Assembly: GCA_030490835.1 (NCBI GenBank)
Contig: CM059975.1
Span: 7,219,579-7,283,578 of the forward strand
Direction: 5' to 3'
Length of the DNA stretch: 64,000 nt
From: Annona cherimola
Taxonomy: Eukaryota > Streptophyta > Magnoliopsida > Magnoliales > Annonaceae
Shown: one piece after another, positions 49,560-59,867 of the stretch
How positions within the stretch are numbered: the first letter of the stretch is position 1
Layout: each line of letters starts with the position of its first letter
Translations under genes and position numbers: made by a program
The notes under the pieces: model-generated
What the model was told of the DNA's origin: nothing
The model's input: only the letters and a program-made list of their open reading frames with translations
The model's database searches: none

Positions 49560-50130
49560 CATATCTTGGAGGAAATAAAAATTTATAGAAGAAGCATAAC
49601 ACATAGCAAAGACGAGCGTGCCAACCATCATCCTCCAAGCAAGGTAGCCAGTGGGACCGCCTCCTCTGTTGCCTTGCCCGCCGTTGATAGTGTAATCAAT
49701 GCCCACTCCAGCATATCCCTCACAAACGTCATCGCCTCCACCTTCTTCCCCACCTCCTAATACACTGAAATGACTTTCTTAATCATGCCGACCCTGCGCG
49801 TGAGGCCAACACACTCCATGTCCTTGAGCAGGCCAATGCTCACCCGCACCATCTTCTCCGCCCACCCACACATGATAGTCACCATTAGCTCCATCGTCTC
49901 GTGCGTTGGCGTGGTTCTCCTTACGCAGTCAATTGAACACCTTGAGCGAGCACCAGGAGTTGTGACCATCCTAAGAGAAGTAGACAAGGATGGGATGGAG
50001 CTCACGGGCGGAGAGGCGCCTCTGGAGCTCACGGGCAGGCTCGTGAGCCATCCGCTCTAAGTCCGCGATAGCTTCCAAGAATCCATTGCTGACGAGTTCA
50101 TCGGTGGAAATGAGGGAATTCGAGGGTAGT
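49560..50130 (-). pseudogene. PPR-protein gene fragment (At2g30100-like), captured
   Basis: On the minus strand several frames together give family-specific pieces in order: ELVSNGFLEAIADLERM, LSARELHPILVYFS (then a stop) DGHNSWCSLKVFN (stop) LRKEN, ETMELMVTIMCGWAEKMV, LLKDMECVGLTRRVGMIKKV, ISVY (stop) EVGKKVEAMTFV and GGPTGYLAWRMMV. They recall the chloroplast-type PPR protein represented by Arabidopsis At2g30100. Frames change repeatedly and stops interrupt, so it is not functional. Both ends of the gene are missing, and the fragment lies wholly between the inverted repeats of the Pack-MULE. The identification comes from recalled family sequence and should be tested by a search. Confidence 0.65.
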
Positions 50131-50140
50131 GGCTTTGGGG

Positions 50141-51232
50141 TTTTTTTTTTTTTTTGGATAGAAGGATGCGATCTATCACTGATCCCTTTTAATGTGGAAG
50201 GGATTAGGGATGGAGCAATCCCAGCAATTCATTACCAAAAAATTATCAGTACAAATTTTCCCAAGTATGGCTTGGGGGGGATTGCCCCACCAAACCTGGT
50301 GGTCCATCATAGAGACCGAGACAAAATCGGCTAGGGTGTGTGCAACGGCGTTTCCTTGCCTTAATACATGATATATGGAATAAAAAGCGTTTACATTAAG
50401 GATCGACCTGATTTCCTCAATAGTAAAGCCCACCGGAGAGGAGATGGGGGTCGCATTCGCCAGAAAGTTGCAAAGGGTGAGAGAGTCAGTCTCTAGCAAA
50501 GCATGTGTGTCATTAATTTGGAGTGCCCATCTGATCCCCAGTAAGAAAGCAGTAGCTTCCATCAGTAGTGGTTCAAGCACACCAGTCCTTCTCTACCCAC
50601 ATGCAGCAATGAAGGAACCCCGGGAGTCTCTTATCACCGCTGCGCAGGCAAATACTCCTAGATCCTTTTGGCATTGAGCATCAACGTTGATCTTAACAAA
50701 CCCCAGTGGCGGTTTGAGCCATCGAGGCACCAAATATCTCCCCAATGCCCCCGTCTGAACGAGCATTTTAGCCATCCTATGTTAGTATAGAAATTTCGCA
50801 CACCAGGCTAGGATATCCGTAAAATTCGGTTGGATTCCCTCCTCTCTGAGCTTGTTCCGTAGCCACCACATCCTCCAACAGCACAAGATAAACATAGCAA
50901 GGTCCTCGGGCCTATTATGCTGCACTAGCATTTCCAAAATTTCCTGTACCGTTATACCTTGATGGACCATCCTTGCTACCTTCCAGCCAACCCCGTGAGT
51001 CATTACACACCTCAGAAAGAGGTGATTTGCGTCTACAATTTCATTCTTGCATAATGCACAGCACGGGTCCACATCAACGCCCCTGCGAGTAAGATTGTGC
51101 AGTGTGGGAAGGGCGTTAATAAGAAGTCTCCACCCAAAAATGATTACTTTTGATGGGAGTTTTAGCCACCATATAGCTTTGAAAGTTCCAGCGAGGGAAG
51201 AGGGTTTGGAAGACGAAAAAGGCCAACATTAA
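50141..51232 (-). pseudogene. LINE (L1-type) ORF2 3' fragment with poly(A) tail, inside the Pack-MULE
   Basis: Reading leftward: KAIWWLKLPSKVIIFGWRLL, then LPTLHNLTRRGVDVDPCCAL with C-x2-C and a following H-x4-C (NHLFLRC), the zf-RVT region; LREEGIQPNFTDILAW; a stop; then KINVDAQCQKDLGVFACAAV; a stop near 50593; then EATAFLLGIRWALQ and RQGNAVAHTLADF, the RNase H-like (RVT_3) domain. A T run on the plus strand (50141-50156) is the poly(A) tail. The 5' end stops at the inner border of the MULE right arm. Same LINE clade as the remnant at 8320 (EGIQP linker in both). Confidence 0.8.
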
Positions 51233-51699
51233 GATTCCTTAAAAATAGAATTAGAGGAAGTCTTCACCTCGAAAAGAGAATAATTAAGCAGGGTATGAAA
51301 ACGTGAGAACTTAATGAGAGGCTCAGTGGAGTCCATTCAATTGACCCACCCTCATTGGTTGGAAACAAATTCTGATGATGGTGATGATGATGATTTTTTT
51401 TTGTTGGTGATTACGTTGTGAAAATACGGTTATTTTTTCATTATTTAAATTTTTAGTCATTGCTTCACACTAGCTGACGAAAAAGAGGACTTGTGGGTAC
51501 ATAAGTAATTTGGACAAAACTATGTGATAATTATATGCAAAACTTAAAAATATATGGCTATATCTGTAATTTTGATTAAACTATATAGGTATATATGCAA
51601 ATTACCCTAAAAATAAAAAGGAGTGCACGTTGCTGGTAGTCTCATTGCAGAAAATTCCTTTATGTACAGATGGCTGAAGTTTATGGACATTTGCACTTT

Positions 51700-52095
51700 C
51701 GAAAACTAGAACTTGATTATATACATCATGATATATTTTAAGCTAAAATACAACATTCATTTATTTTTACAATTAGTTGCATTTTTCGAATTTTTCTTCA
51801 TAAACGCATTTCCTTAAGTATATTCAATCTATATACAAAGTTTTTCCGTCCAATTTATTTTTGATTTTTTAAAAAATAAATTTTAAGGATAAAAAATGAC
51901 TTCAATGCTCCTAAAATTGATGATTTTTTAAAAAATGAAAAATAAACATGTAAAAGTATTGCAAAATGACAAAACTTGATATATTAATCAATTACAATTA
52001 GAAAAACTTATTTACGGAGTAAAATAAATAAAAATAAAGATAAATTAAAATAAATGAAGGTTGAATTTAGCTTAAAATACATTATAATGTATACA
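51700..52095. mobile_element. Foldback element, AAGTTTTACCATTTT-core family (copy 6)
   Basis: Left end ACTTGATTATATACATCATG and a TTTTAAGCTAAAATAC word, right end TTAGCTTAAAATACATTATA. The arms carry ATACAAAGTTTTTCCGTCC and its partner side near 51970. The outer ends match the element at 10845. Confidence 0.6.
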
Positions 52096-52506
52096 TTTAT
52101 ACTTCTTTGGCATACTTGATATATTTGATATAAAGGTAAAGGAAGGAAAAATAGAAAAGAAAGAAAGCTTTTGAACATATGAGTAAGTGATGTTGTGTGA
52201 TATAAGTAATGATGAAGAGTTTTAAAAGAAAAAAGAAAAAATAGATAAGACAATCATATGAAAAAATAATTAAAAATATAAAAATAATAAAAAAAACTGT
52301 TAAGGCTAGTAGTTAACATATAAAGTCTCATGAAAAAGGTGTAGAGGAATTAGTGGATTTGTTTTTTAGCGAATGCTAAACTGAATTGAGACTATCAAAA
52401 AAATATTGATTCAACAGTAGTCCAAATCCTAGGTGGATTATAATTTTTTGTTGAATTTCAAGATATTTATTTAGAAATTAAAAGGAACTTTTTGCAATTT
52501 GTTGTG
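52096..52506. other. Intergenic, AT-rich
   Basis: No gene. Parts of 52120-52370 (GATGTTGTGTGATATAAGTAA, AATAGATAAGACAATCAT) look like a worn GTGTTTGG-family MITE without clear ends. Confidence 0.35.
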
Positions 52507-52869
52507 GGGTAATTTGTATATATACCCATGTAATTTTTCCGATATTACAGATATACGCACGTAGTTTCACGAAATGTATATTACCGCCACATAGTTTCAC
52601 CAAAATTGAATATTACCTCTACGCCTTTAATTGCCGTTAATATCTGCTGTTATATGTTAGAAAATGAAGAAAATGCCCTCATATTCATGGGATAATATGC
52701 AATTTTCGTCATTTTTAAAAATATAACAGCAGATATTAACGGCAGTTGACGGCGTGGGAGTAATACGTAATTTTGGTGAAACTATATGAGGGTAATATGC
52801 ATTTCATGAAATTATGTAGGTATATCTACAATTAGTGTTAAACTATGTGAGTATATATGCAAATTAGCC
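52507..52869. mobile_element. MULE-type MITE with near-perfect 9-bp target duplication
   Basis: Starts GGGTAATTTGTATATATACC and ends GAGTATATATGCAAATTAGCC. The two halves (about 165 bp each) are inverted repeats meeting near GCTGTTATAT/ATATAACAGC. The flanks are TTTGTTGTG (52498-52506) and TTTGCTGTG (52870-52878), a 9-bp target duplication with one mismatch, the length typical of Mutator-like elements. Its ends match the arms of the Pack-MULE at 49070, so it is a deleted relative. Confidence 0.85.
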
Positions 52870-52878
52870 TTTGCTGTG

Positions 52879-54055
52879 GAAAAAAAATTTTAGACTTCAC
52901 TTAATGGAAGCTGTGTTCTCAAAACTGTGTCGCACCCGCTTGCTCAGCTGGATTTCACTGGGTTTGGATGGTACAATTAGAAAAATGAGGCGGAGCTAAA
53001 AATTTAATGGCGAGAGATAATGATGAGTTCGGCTTACACGAAATTCCACTTCTATTTAATTTCATTTATCTCACCTTGATGATTAACGAAAATTACTTTA
53101 TTCATTACATTTTGCATCATTTATATTATTATATAAAACCTCATTATTTGTCCAGTTCGTACATGACCCCAACTAACATGTATAAAACAACGAAAATAAA
53201 CGTCTTGTTGTTACATATTAATGTTAAAGTTATATTTTCAACATTTAAACTACTTAAAATATTATTATTATGTGGATAAATGATTCTATAAGATTGTTAC
53301 ATTTTAATACATACATAAATGAATTTAAGCATTTTTTATAATTTACACACATATATTTTTAAACAAATTAGGCTGATGAACATCTTTAAAGTAAATTAAA
53401 CTTGTTCTTTTAGCTAAACAATTGAAGTGTATTTTTAGTATTTTTGGTAGGAAATTTTTAAAATGAGGGAAAGTGATGTAATATAATAAAGGCAATGATG
53501 AATAGTAGATAGAATAAAGTTAAATAAATAAAATAGTTGTATAAAAAATTAAAAAGTAGGATAGTTATATAAAAAAATGAACAAATAATTGAAAAATAAG
53601 ATATTAATAGAGGATAAAAAGTTGTAGATAAAAGATTTTTGTTTGTTGAATAACAAATGCACCCTAAATGCGATGAATAGAGTAGATATTTCAATCAATC
53701 ATTAGAGTGAAGAAAGATGAGATTACATAAAATGGCTAATTACACAGATTTTTATTAATGACTTCTGAAAACTAAACTTGCGTTTACCTCTTATTTGTCT
53801 TGAGAACTTGAGAGTTTTAGGCAGAAATATTTGTCTTGTTTACCTCTTCATTAGTTTACACCTCGATTAGTTGCTTTGTCATTTAATTTGAGCAACATGA
53901 TTAAAAGAGAAGAAGAAAAAGTTGAACTAACAAGAAACACACGAGCAAGCCAACCTAAGAAACATCCCAAACGCTAAAGACCAACCAAAAAAAAAGAAAA
54001 AAAAATTCATTCATTTTCTCATCCAATCCCCAGACTTTTCACTGAGTGATGACAC
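52879..54055. other. Intergenic, repeats only
   Basis: About 53030-53330 has family T2-like words (GTTAAAGTTATATTTTCAACA, TATGTGGATAAATGATTCTA) in degraded form. A GTGTTTGG-family MITE is listed separately at 53425. No gene is supported. Confidence 0.4.
53425..53673. mobile_element. AT-rich MITE, GTGTTTGG-end family (copy 8, reversed)
   Basis: Reverse orientation, with a GATGTAATATAATAAAGGCA word, AGAATAAAGTTAAATAAAT and an end of the form AACAAATGCACCC. Diverged relative to copy 5. Confidence 0.5.
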
Positions 54056-54366
54056 ATGCCTGGCAGCGTTCCACCTGCTGGACACTCCACCGGCGCGACA
54101 ACACTGATCATTCCAATGCCAACATTTCCTCCTATGCCTACACTGCCAACTCCACCAAAGCCCAAAATACCAACATTGCCACCATTTCCCGCTACGGTTG
54201 TTCCTCTATCACTCATACAGCCCACCTTGCCTAAGCCCACCCTGCCACCAATACCAACCATCCCCACCATTCCCGCCATCCCAGCAACCCGTCTATTCCA
54301 TCCATCCCAGCCGTCACTTCAATCCCGGCCATCCCTCAAATTCCTTTCTTTTCCCCACCTCCATGA
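54056..54366 (+). pseudogene. Truncated, frameshifted proline-rich (PELPK1-like) protein gene
   Basis: The frame from 54056 encodes PTLPTPPKPKIPTLPPFP, QPTLPKPTLPPIPTIPTIPA and then runs out of family sequence. From 54286 a different frame continues IPSIPAVTSIPAIPQIPFF and SPPP with a stop at 54364-54366, the typical end of small secreted proline-rich proteins of the PELPK1-like kind. The frames are joined by a net loss of one base (modulo 3). No signal peptide precedes the proline-rich part, so the 5' end is also missing. It is a relative of the gene at 56568. Confidence 0.6.
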
Positions 54367-54704
54367 AACTAGGAACTGTGTTGTAGTGTGGCCCTTAATA
54401 TCTAGTGCTTCGTTTTTTGGCTTTGAAGTTTGGATTGTACGCTATTTTTACCTTCTCGAGGCAGCTGCGTACAACGCAGCTGCAACATTATATATTGTGC
54501 TACCAAGCCATTCGTTGTTTCCGTCATTATTTTTTGAGACTTGATTGAGGTATTATGGATATCTTTGTTCCTTTATTTAATGGCTGTTCCAATCTAAAAC
54601 TGTTGACTGAGATAATATGAACTTTGGGAGCCTTCTTCTATTAACAGGAATCTAACTAGTTAGGCTTCTTAAAGAGGGATCTATATATATATATATATAT
54701 ATAT
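54367..54704. other. 3' flank of the proline-rich pseudogene
   Basis: No further gene recognised; ends in the (TA)n tract that hosts the next MITE. Confidence 0.4.
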
Positions 54705-55048
54705 GGGAAATGATCCAGTGCATGCGACTGCACCGTGCAGTCCATGCACTGTGGGCCCTACCTGATCATTTCCCATAAATCCACCCCACCCATTGTATTT
54801 ATAATTGTTCACTTTATTACCATACCAAATTTCATCCAAATCCAACATGTGTGTAGTCTCCATCTTAAAATGGTGCAAAATCAACGTAATAAAATAGTTT
54901 AATGTAAATATCAAGTTTAAAGTGGTTTTTTCACCATCTAAACCGTCTAAAGTATGATTTATATATGGATAAATGAGTGTATAAAGTTTTATTACAATCT
55001 AATATGTGTGGGGTCCATTTTACAGCGGACTGCACAGGATCGGTTCCC
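54705..55048. mobile_element. Family T2 MITE
   Basis: Starts GGGAAATGATCCAGTGCATG and ends CACAGGATCGGTTCCC, flanked by (TA)n on both sides. Nearly identical to the copy at 48521. Confidence 0.85.
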
Positions 55049-55075
55049 ATATATATATATATATATATATATATA

Positions 55076-55407
55076 GATCCGATACGGTGCAGTCCGCTGT
55101 AAAATGGATCCCACACATGTTAGATTGTAATGAAACTTTATACACTCATTTATCCATATATAAATCATACTTTAGACGGTTTAGATGTTGAAAAAACCAC
55201 TTTAAACTTGATATTTACATTAAACTATTTTATTACGTTGATTTTGCACCATTTTAAGATGGGGATTATATACATGTTGGATTTGGATGAAAATTGGTAT
55301 GCTAATAAAGTGAACAATTCTAAATACAATGGGTGGAGTGGATTTTCTATTTATGATCAAGTGGGGCCCACAGTGCATGGACTGCACGGTACAGTCGCAT
55401 GCACTGG

Positions 55408-55410
<3 letters not shown>
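55076..55410. mobile_element. Family T2 MITE, inverted
   Basis: Reverse orientation of the previous copy, from GATACGGTGCAGTCCGCTG to CAGTCGCATGCACTGG, separated from it by about 27 bp of TA repeat and followed by a long (TA)n run (about 55411-55459). Together the two copies form a palindrome of about 700 bp. Confidence 0.85.
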
Positions 55411-55459
<49 letters not shown>

Positions 55460-55460
<1 letters not shown>

Positions 55461-56471
55461 CAGTAATCAAACACTCGTGAATGTTAGATTGCATTTTCAG
55501 AACCGCAGCATCACTCTTCTTTCCAATTTCCAGCCAGAGTTCAAGATCCTAACTGAAAAAGAACTTTTCGATGCTTGAACATATTAGAAGTAGAACATGG
55601 ATGACATCCGCATTTTCCCATCATCCTCCTTTATCATTTCTAGACTTGTTTCTACACCCAAACAGCCCCATAAATTAACTTACCCTGGATCGGATAAGGT
55701 TCCCAATGGGAGAATCACGTTGAACCTTTTGGACCATAAAATGCCATTACCCCATGTTCTGTGGACAATGCATTCCCAGGTATATGGACAATTCTTTCAC
55801 TTTCTTCTTCTTCCTTTTTTATGTTGTTTTGTTTTTTTTTTTTTTTTTTGCTTCACATGTTGTAGCCAAATCGGTTACAAAAATATGAAACCCCAACAAT
55901 GCAATGGGTTTAATTGGCTCCAGTGATTTCTTATCCCATTCTGTGGCCACCACCGCCACCTGTTCATTTGCGTATGCCCCGACAATAAAGCCAATGAATT
56001 GGACAAACATTCCCCGCCGTGTGGACCAAGATTGGTAGAAAAAAAAACAAGACCTACGTTGCCCCGCCCTCATCTTTTAGCCGTGGAACATTGGCCCCGA
56101 GTCCCACAGTCTGAGAAGCAGCTCATCCACAACATGTTCCCACATATTTGTACCGGTTCTCTTCAATCTAACTGCTGCATGAACTCTCAAAAATCATTCA
56201 TTAAGTCCTAAATCCTAATTAATCCTGGGCATGTAAGCTATGGTAATTGCCCATAAACCGAAGAAACTCTCTTGGCAGATCTTGCCATCTGGGCGTTTTT
56301 GCTGCTTTTTTTTTTTTTTTTTTATTTTAAATTCAGTAGGATCTACATTACCAACATCTGTCATTAAGTACCAATGCTTGTGTAACCATATTATTTTTAA
56401 CCTCCGAAGCATGCATGAGGTTCATAACCACTCGTACAGTTTCTTTTCATCCAAACAGCACTGTCTACCTC
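55460..56471. other. Upstream region of the proline-rich gene
   Basis: No gene recognised. Two pyrimidine/T runs (about 55831-55850 and 56307-56324) lie here. Confidence 0.4.
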
Positions 56472-56479
56472 TATAAATT
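56472..56479 (+). promoter_or_regulatory. TATA box of the proline-rich gene
   Basis: TATAAATT lies 89 bp before the start codon, placing the transcription start near 56505 with a leader of roughly 60-65 nt, a normal arrangement. Confidence 0.6.
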
Positions 56480-56567
56480 CTCATAACCTTTTGCTTTTCT
56501 CCTCACCAAATTCCATTCATAGTTTCATATTTCTCTGGTTCTTTGGTGCCTCTTCTCTGAGTTCATT

Positions 56568-57077
56568 ATGGGGTCGAAAATTTTCATCTTCTTACATGTT
56601 CTTGTTCTTGTGTCCCTGAGGCATAATGCTTGCCTTGCTGCGCGTCAGTTGCTGCACTCTTCGCTCATTCCAGAAATCCCAATCCTCCCGTTGGTAAAGC
56701 CTACATTGCCTCCATTGCCAACCCTCCCTCCGGTAAGTCCTACATTGCCTCCATTGCCTGCCCTCCCTTTGGTAAGTCCTACATTGCCTCCATTGCCATC
56801 CCTCCCATTGGTAAAGCCTACATTGCCTCCATTGCCATCCCTCCCATTGGTAAAGCCTACATTGCCTCCATTGCCATTACTCCCCTTATCGGTAAAGCCT
56901 ACATTGCCATCACTCCCCTTATCGGTAAAGCCTACATTGCCATCACTCCCCTTATCGGTAAAGCCTACATTGCCTCCATTGGCATCCCTCCCATTGGTAA
57001 AGCCTACATTGCCTACATTGCCTCCATTGCCATTACTCCCCTTATCGGTAAAGCCTACATTGCCTCCATTGCCATAA
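56568..57077 (+). CDS. Secreted proline-rich repeat protein (PELPK1-like), frameshifted before its tail
   Basis: Starts with a signal peptide (IFIFLHVLVLVSLRHNACLA), then ARQLLHSS, a mature start common in small secreted proline-rich proteins, and about nine tandem units of the form LPPLPSLPLVKPT with variants LPPLPLLPLSVKPT and LPSLPLSVKPT. The frame stops at 57075-57077 after 169 aa. In another frame from 57074 to a stop ending at 57268 the sequence goes on PKLLPLQ, NPSLSSSPIIPTIPEIP, AIPKIPSIPTIPSIPKVL and PPPSN, which is the usual tail of this family. A net loss of one base (modulo 3) in the last repeat separates them. Either the gene is newly broken, it makes a tail-less protein, or the assembly has an indel in the repeats. 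The likely place of action is the cell wall. The second open frame through the repeats (GKAYIASIAI) is a by-product of a repeat length divisible by three. Confidence 0.7.
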   Translation: MGSKIFIFLHVLVLVSLRHNACLAARQLLHSSLIPEIPILPLVKPTLPPLPTLPPVSPTLPPLPALPLVSPTLPPLPSLPLVKPTLPPLPSLPLVKPTLPPLPLLPLSVKPTLPSLPLSVKPTLPSLPLSVKPTLPPLASLPLVKPTLPTLPPLPLLPLSVKPTLPPLP

Positions 57078-57268
57078 AACCTAAATTGCTTCCATTGCAG
57101 GCAGTCCGGTGGCCTCCACTCCCTGTTACCTTACCGAATCCCTCATTGTCTTCATCACCTATTATTCCCACTATCCCCGAAATCCCTGCCATTCCAAAAA
57201 TCCCAAGTATTCCCACCATCCCAAGCATCCCAAAAGTCCTTCCAATCCATCCTCCTCCATCAAATTAA
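57074..57268 (+). pseudogene. Out-of-frame C-terminal tail of the proline-rich gene
   Basis: Continues the preceding gene in a shifted frame with IPTIPEIPAIPKIPSIPTIP and ends PPPSN and a stop. Comparison with the tail of the copy at 54056 (IPSIPAVTSIPAIPQIP) supports it as the original C-terminus. Confidence 0.65.
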
Positions 57269-58449
57269 TTAGTCATGTTGGCCTGTTATCCACCTCTATG
57301 GCGGACTACGCATTTAAGCGTGTTACAAGCTTGTTGATTATGGAAGGACATCACCTGGCTCTTGAAGCCCTTGAATGCGCAGACACCTTCTCCATGTCTG
57401 ATGATTATTTATGTGACTGTATTTGCATTAGTTTCCTTTCTTTTGGCTTGTTCAGCTGTATCGCATCTTATTTTCTTTTTGTGAGGTTTATAGCATGTGT
57501 TTAAACATTAGTATGTGATCTGTTTTGGTTATGCCTTGGACATCATGGCCAGTCATGACTGTGAATGTAATTACGTTCTCCAAATTCTAATTCGTATTCG
57601 TTTCCGGATTCTGGGCTTGTGTTGAAACATCTGGCTGGACTTCAGTAACTAAACCAAACTTCTGTGAATTGGATTCGGAGCAAATGAATGCTATACGTAA
57701 AAGATTCGCCATTGAGTGCAATGCCCAACAAACCACGCCCAATTTCTCCTTTACTCGAACCAATAAAGTGGGACTCAAATTCATATAAAATTTAAGATTA
57801 ATCTAACCGTTTCAAGAATATTTTAGACGGGAATACTTCTATAAAATTAAGTTTCATGGAAGTAATTTCGTAAAATCCTTTTCATTTTTTACATGTTGAC
57901 CGTTGATGGAAAATTCAATCCATTAATTGTATTTAACACCATTTGTTTAGTTAGGAGACGAAGTTTCATCCCAGTCCAATATGTGGATAGGCTACATTTG
58001 CTCAAAAATAGATGTATTCACGTGTAAATTATGAAAAATGCTTAGATTCATTCACACAAGTATTAGAACAAAATAATACTTTATAGAATCATATACTTAC
58101 ATATTATTGATATCTTAGATGGTTTAGATGTTGAAAAAATTACTTCAAAATTGATATCTTAATATTGAACTAAATTTATTATATTTATTTTATACATTTA
58201 TAGATGGAACTCATATACAGTAAAATTAAAAAAATAAAAGGATTTTCGAAATACTATAAATGATGCTAAATACAATAAATGGAATGAATTTTTTTTATCA
58301 ACCATTAAAATTTTAAAAACGGAGGGAGTTTCTTAGAAGCATTTGTGAAATAAACGAGGGTCTAATCCATAAGAAAATTATTTCGTCTTGATGAATGCTT
58401 TCATTTGTCAAATTATTTATTTTTCAATTGGGAAATTGCTAGCTTAGGG
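57269..58449. other. Intergenic, worn repeats
   Basis: No gene. About 57905-58330 carries degraded family T2 words (GGTTTAGATGTTGAAAAAAT, CTTCAAAATTGATATCTTAA). Earlier ORFs at 57109-57784 are not supported. Confidence 0.4.
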
Positions 58450-58626
58450 TAGTTTAGAGATGGAATGAAATGAGGATGAGATGAAACTTTAGGATGAAAA
58501 TATATTAGTAATGAGTAAAGATATATAGAAAATGAGTAAAATTGTATTGAGAATAAGTAAAAGTGTATGAGAATGGATAAAAGTGTATTAGAAAATGCGC
58601 CATTTTATCCCATCCCATCTTTGAAC
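58450..58626. mobile_element. Small MITE with GAGATGGAATGAAATGA ends
   Basis: Begins TTTAGAGATGGAATGAAATG and ends ATCCCATCCCATCTTTGAAC, which are imperfect inverted repeats. The interior has tandem AATGAGTAAAA-type words. A related fragment with ATTCTCATCTTAGGATGGGA is at about 59075-59225. Confidence 0.5.
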
Positions 58627-59867
58627 GAAGGAATGTTTCCCCTAGTCACTAGGCACTTCCTTTCTTCTCAGCGTTGCCTAATCGCTTGGTCTCCTTGACT
58701 GGGGAATCCATGTGCTGGCCTCCTGCTAATGGCCTTATGTTTTCTACCCTCTTAAACTAGAAATGAGTGCCTCCCTTTTGTTCGGAGCCTAGTCCCTTTA
58801 GGAATGCATTGGCCTAACGGCTAGGAATGTGCATCCTTTCTCCTAAGCTTGACACTTACCCCTTTAAGCGGGCCATCGTATTATGCTCTTTAAGCATCCG
58901 AACAACAAATACTATACAATTCAACTGGCCAGGCTGCTCGTTCTGCAATTTATTCTCTTGGTTATTCTACTAGGGCATCCCCGTGCTTGTCTTCGGTTTG
59001 TTAGGTCGGGGTTTTTTAATCTCTTAAATGGAAAAAAAAAAAAAAAATACTCTTTGATATAAAGACTTGACATATTCTCATCTTAGGATGGGATAGGACA
59101 GGACGATCCTAAAATAGAATTTTTCATTACAATACGTCTTTATCCAATCTCATTATATCTTTTCCCATTACTAATACACTTATATCCTAAATTCTCATCC
59201 CACGCAAGCTTTCTGAATACAAAATCATCTAAGTGTAATGTATTAGGTTTGTCTTAAAAACGTTTCGTTGGTGAATGCTTTCACTATTCAACTTATTTTT
59301 CAAAATCTAGGAATCATAGCATATTATGTAATCCAATTTTTTAAACACATTTTTTTATGAAGCAAATGAATATTAAAAACTTTTAATCCAGCCTTTCTTT
59401 TTTTGCCATATGATGCTAAAGCTAAAAATCCAAAAACTTATCATTTCTTTTATTTTGTGGATCATCTAGTGTAGTGCTCCTTTCACAAGCAGTACGTGCA
59501 ACGATAAAAATTATTGCAATAAATAAGAATTAAAATATTAAAATGAAATTAATAACATAAATAAAAAAGGAGTCGCCTTTTGGAAAGATTAGGGTCAAAA
59601 TATTGTATTGATAAAGCACTCGTTTACATGGACAAAGACCGGATTACAAGTAAATTATATGCTACGGCATAATAAAAATAAAAAGAGCATTTTCGAGGAG
59701 ATGACTGCGACGTGTATAGCTGGACCGTAGCTTTCAATATTTATATATTTTTTTAAATGGCTCGGACAGTGGACAGGGTATGGAAGCAAGACTTGGCTTT
59801 TATTCGCAGGGAAGGTTGACGCTGGGACTTTTAGAACAGGAGAGAAAACAAACGAGAGCATAAGAGC
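58627..59867. other. Intergenic, no gene recognised
   Basis: A moderately GC-balanced stretch at 58630-59010 has no open frame of note. The rest is AT-rich with a MITE fragment near 59075-59225. Confidence 0.35.

Larger units (their letters stand above)
49070..51607. mobile_element. Putative Pack-MULE with long terminal inverted repeats
   Basis: About 480 bp at the left (49070-49552) reappear inverted at the right (about 51230-51607). Matching words include TATATTTTTAAGTTTCGCAT / TATATTTTTAAGTTTTGCAT, ACAAGTCCTCTTTTCCGTCA / ACAAGTCCTCTTTTTCGTCA, an (ATC)n tract, and GACTTCCTCTAGTTCTATTT / GACTTCCTCTAATTCTATTT. The outer end is GGGTAATTTGCATATATACC. Long inverted repeats enclosing host-gene pieces and no transposase are the hallmark of Pack-MULEs. 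The cargo is a PPR-gene fragment and a LINE fragment, both on the minus strand. The flanks are A-rich, so no 9-bp target duplication could be confirmed. The MULE class is supported by the related short element at 52507, which has one. Confidence 0.8.

Noticed and set aside
49770..50060. Plus-strand ORF across the PPR fragment
   Set aside because: The minus strand gives recognisable PPR-family segments; the plus-strand frame is an antisense shadow.
56630..57073. Second open frame through the proline-rich repeats (GKAYIASIAI units)
   Set aside because: A repeat length divisible by three keeps every frame open. The proline-rich frame has the signal peptide and family motifs; only the tail after 57074 is real in this frame.
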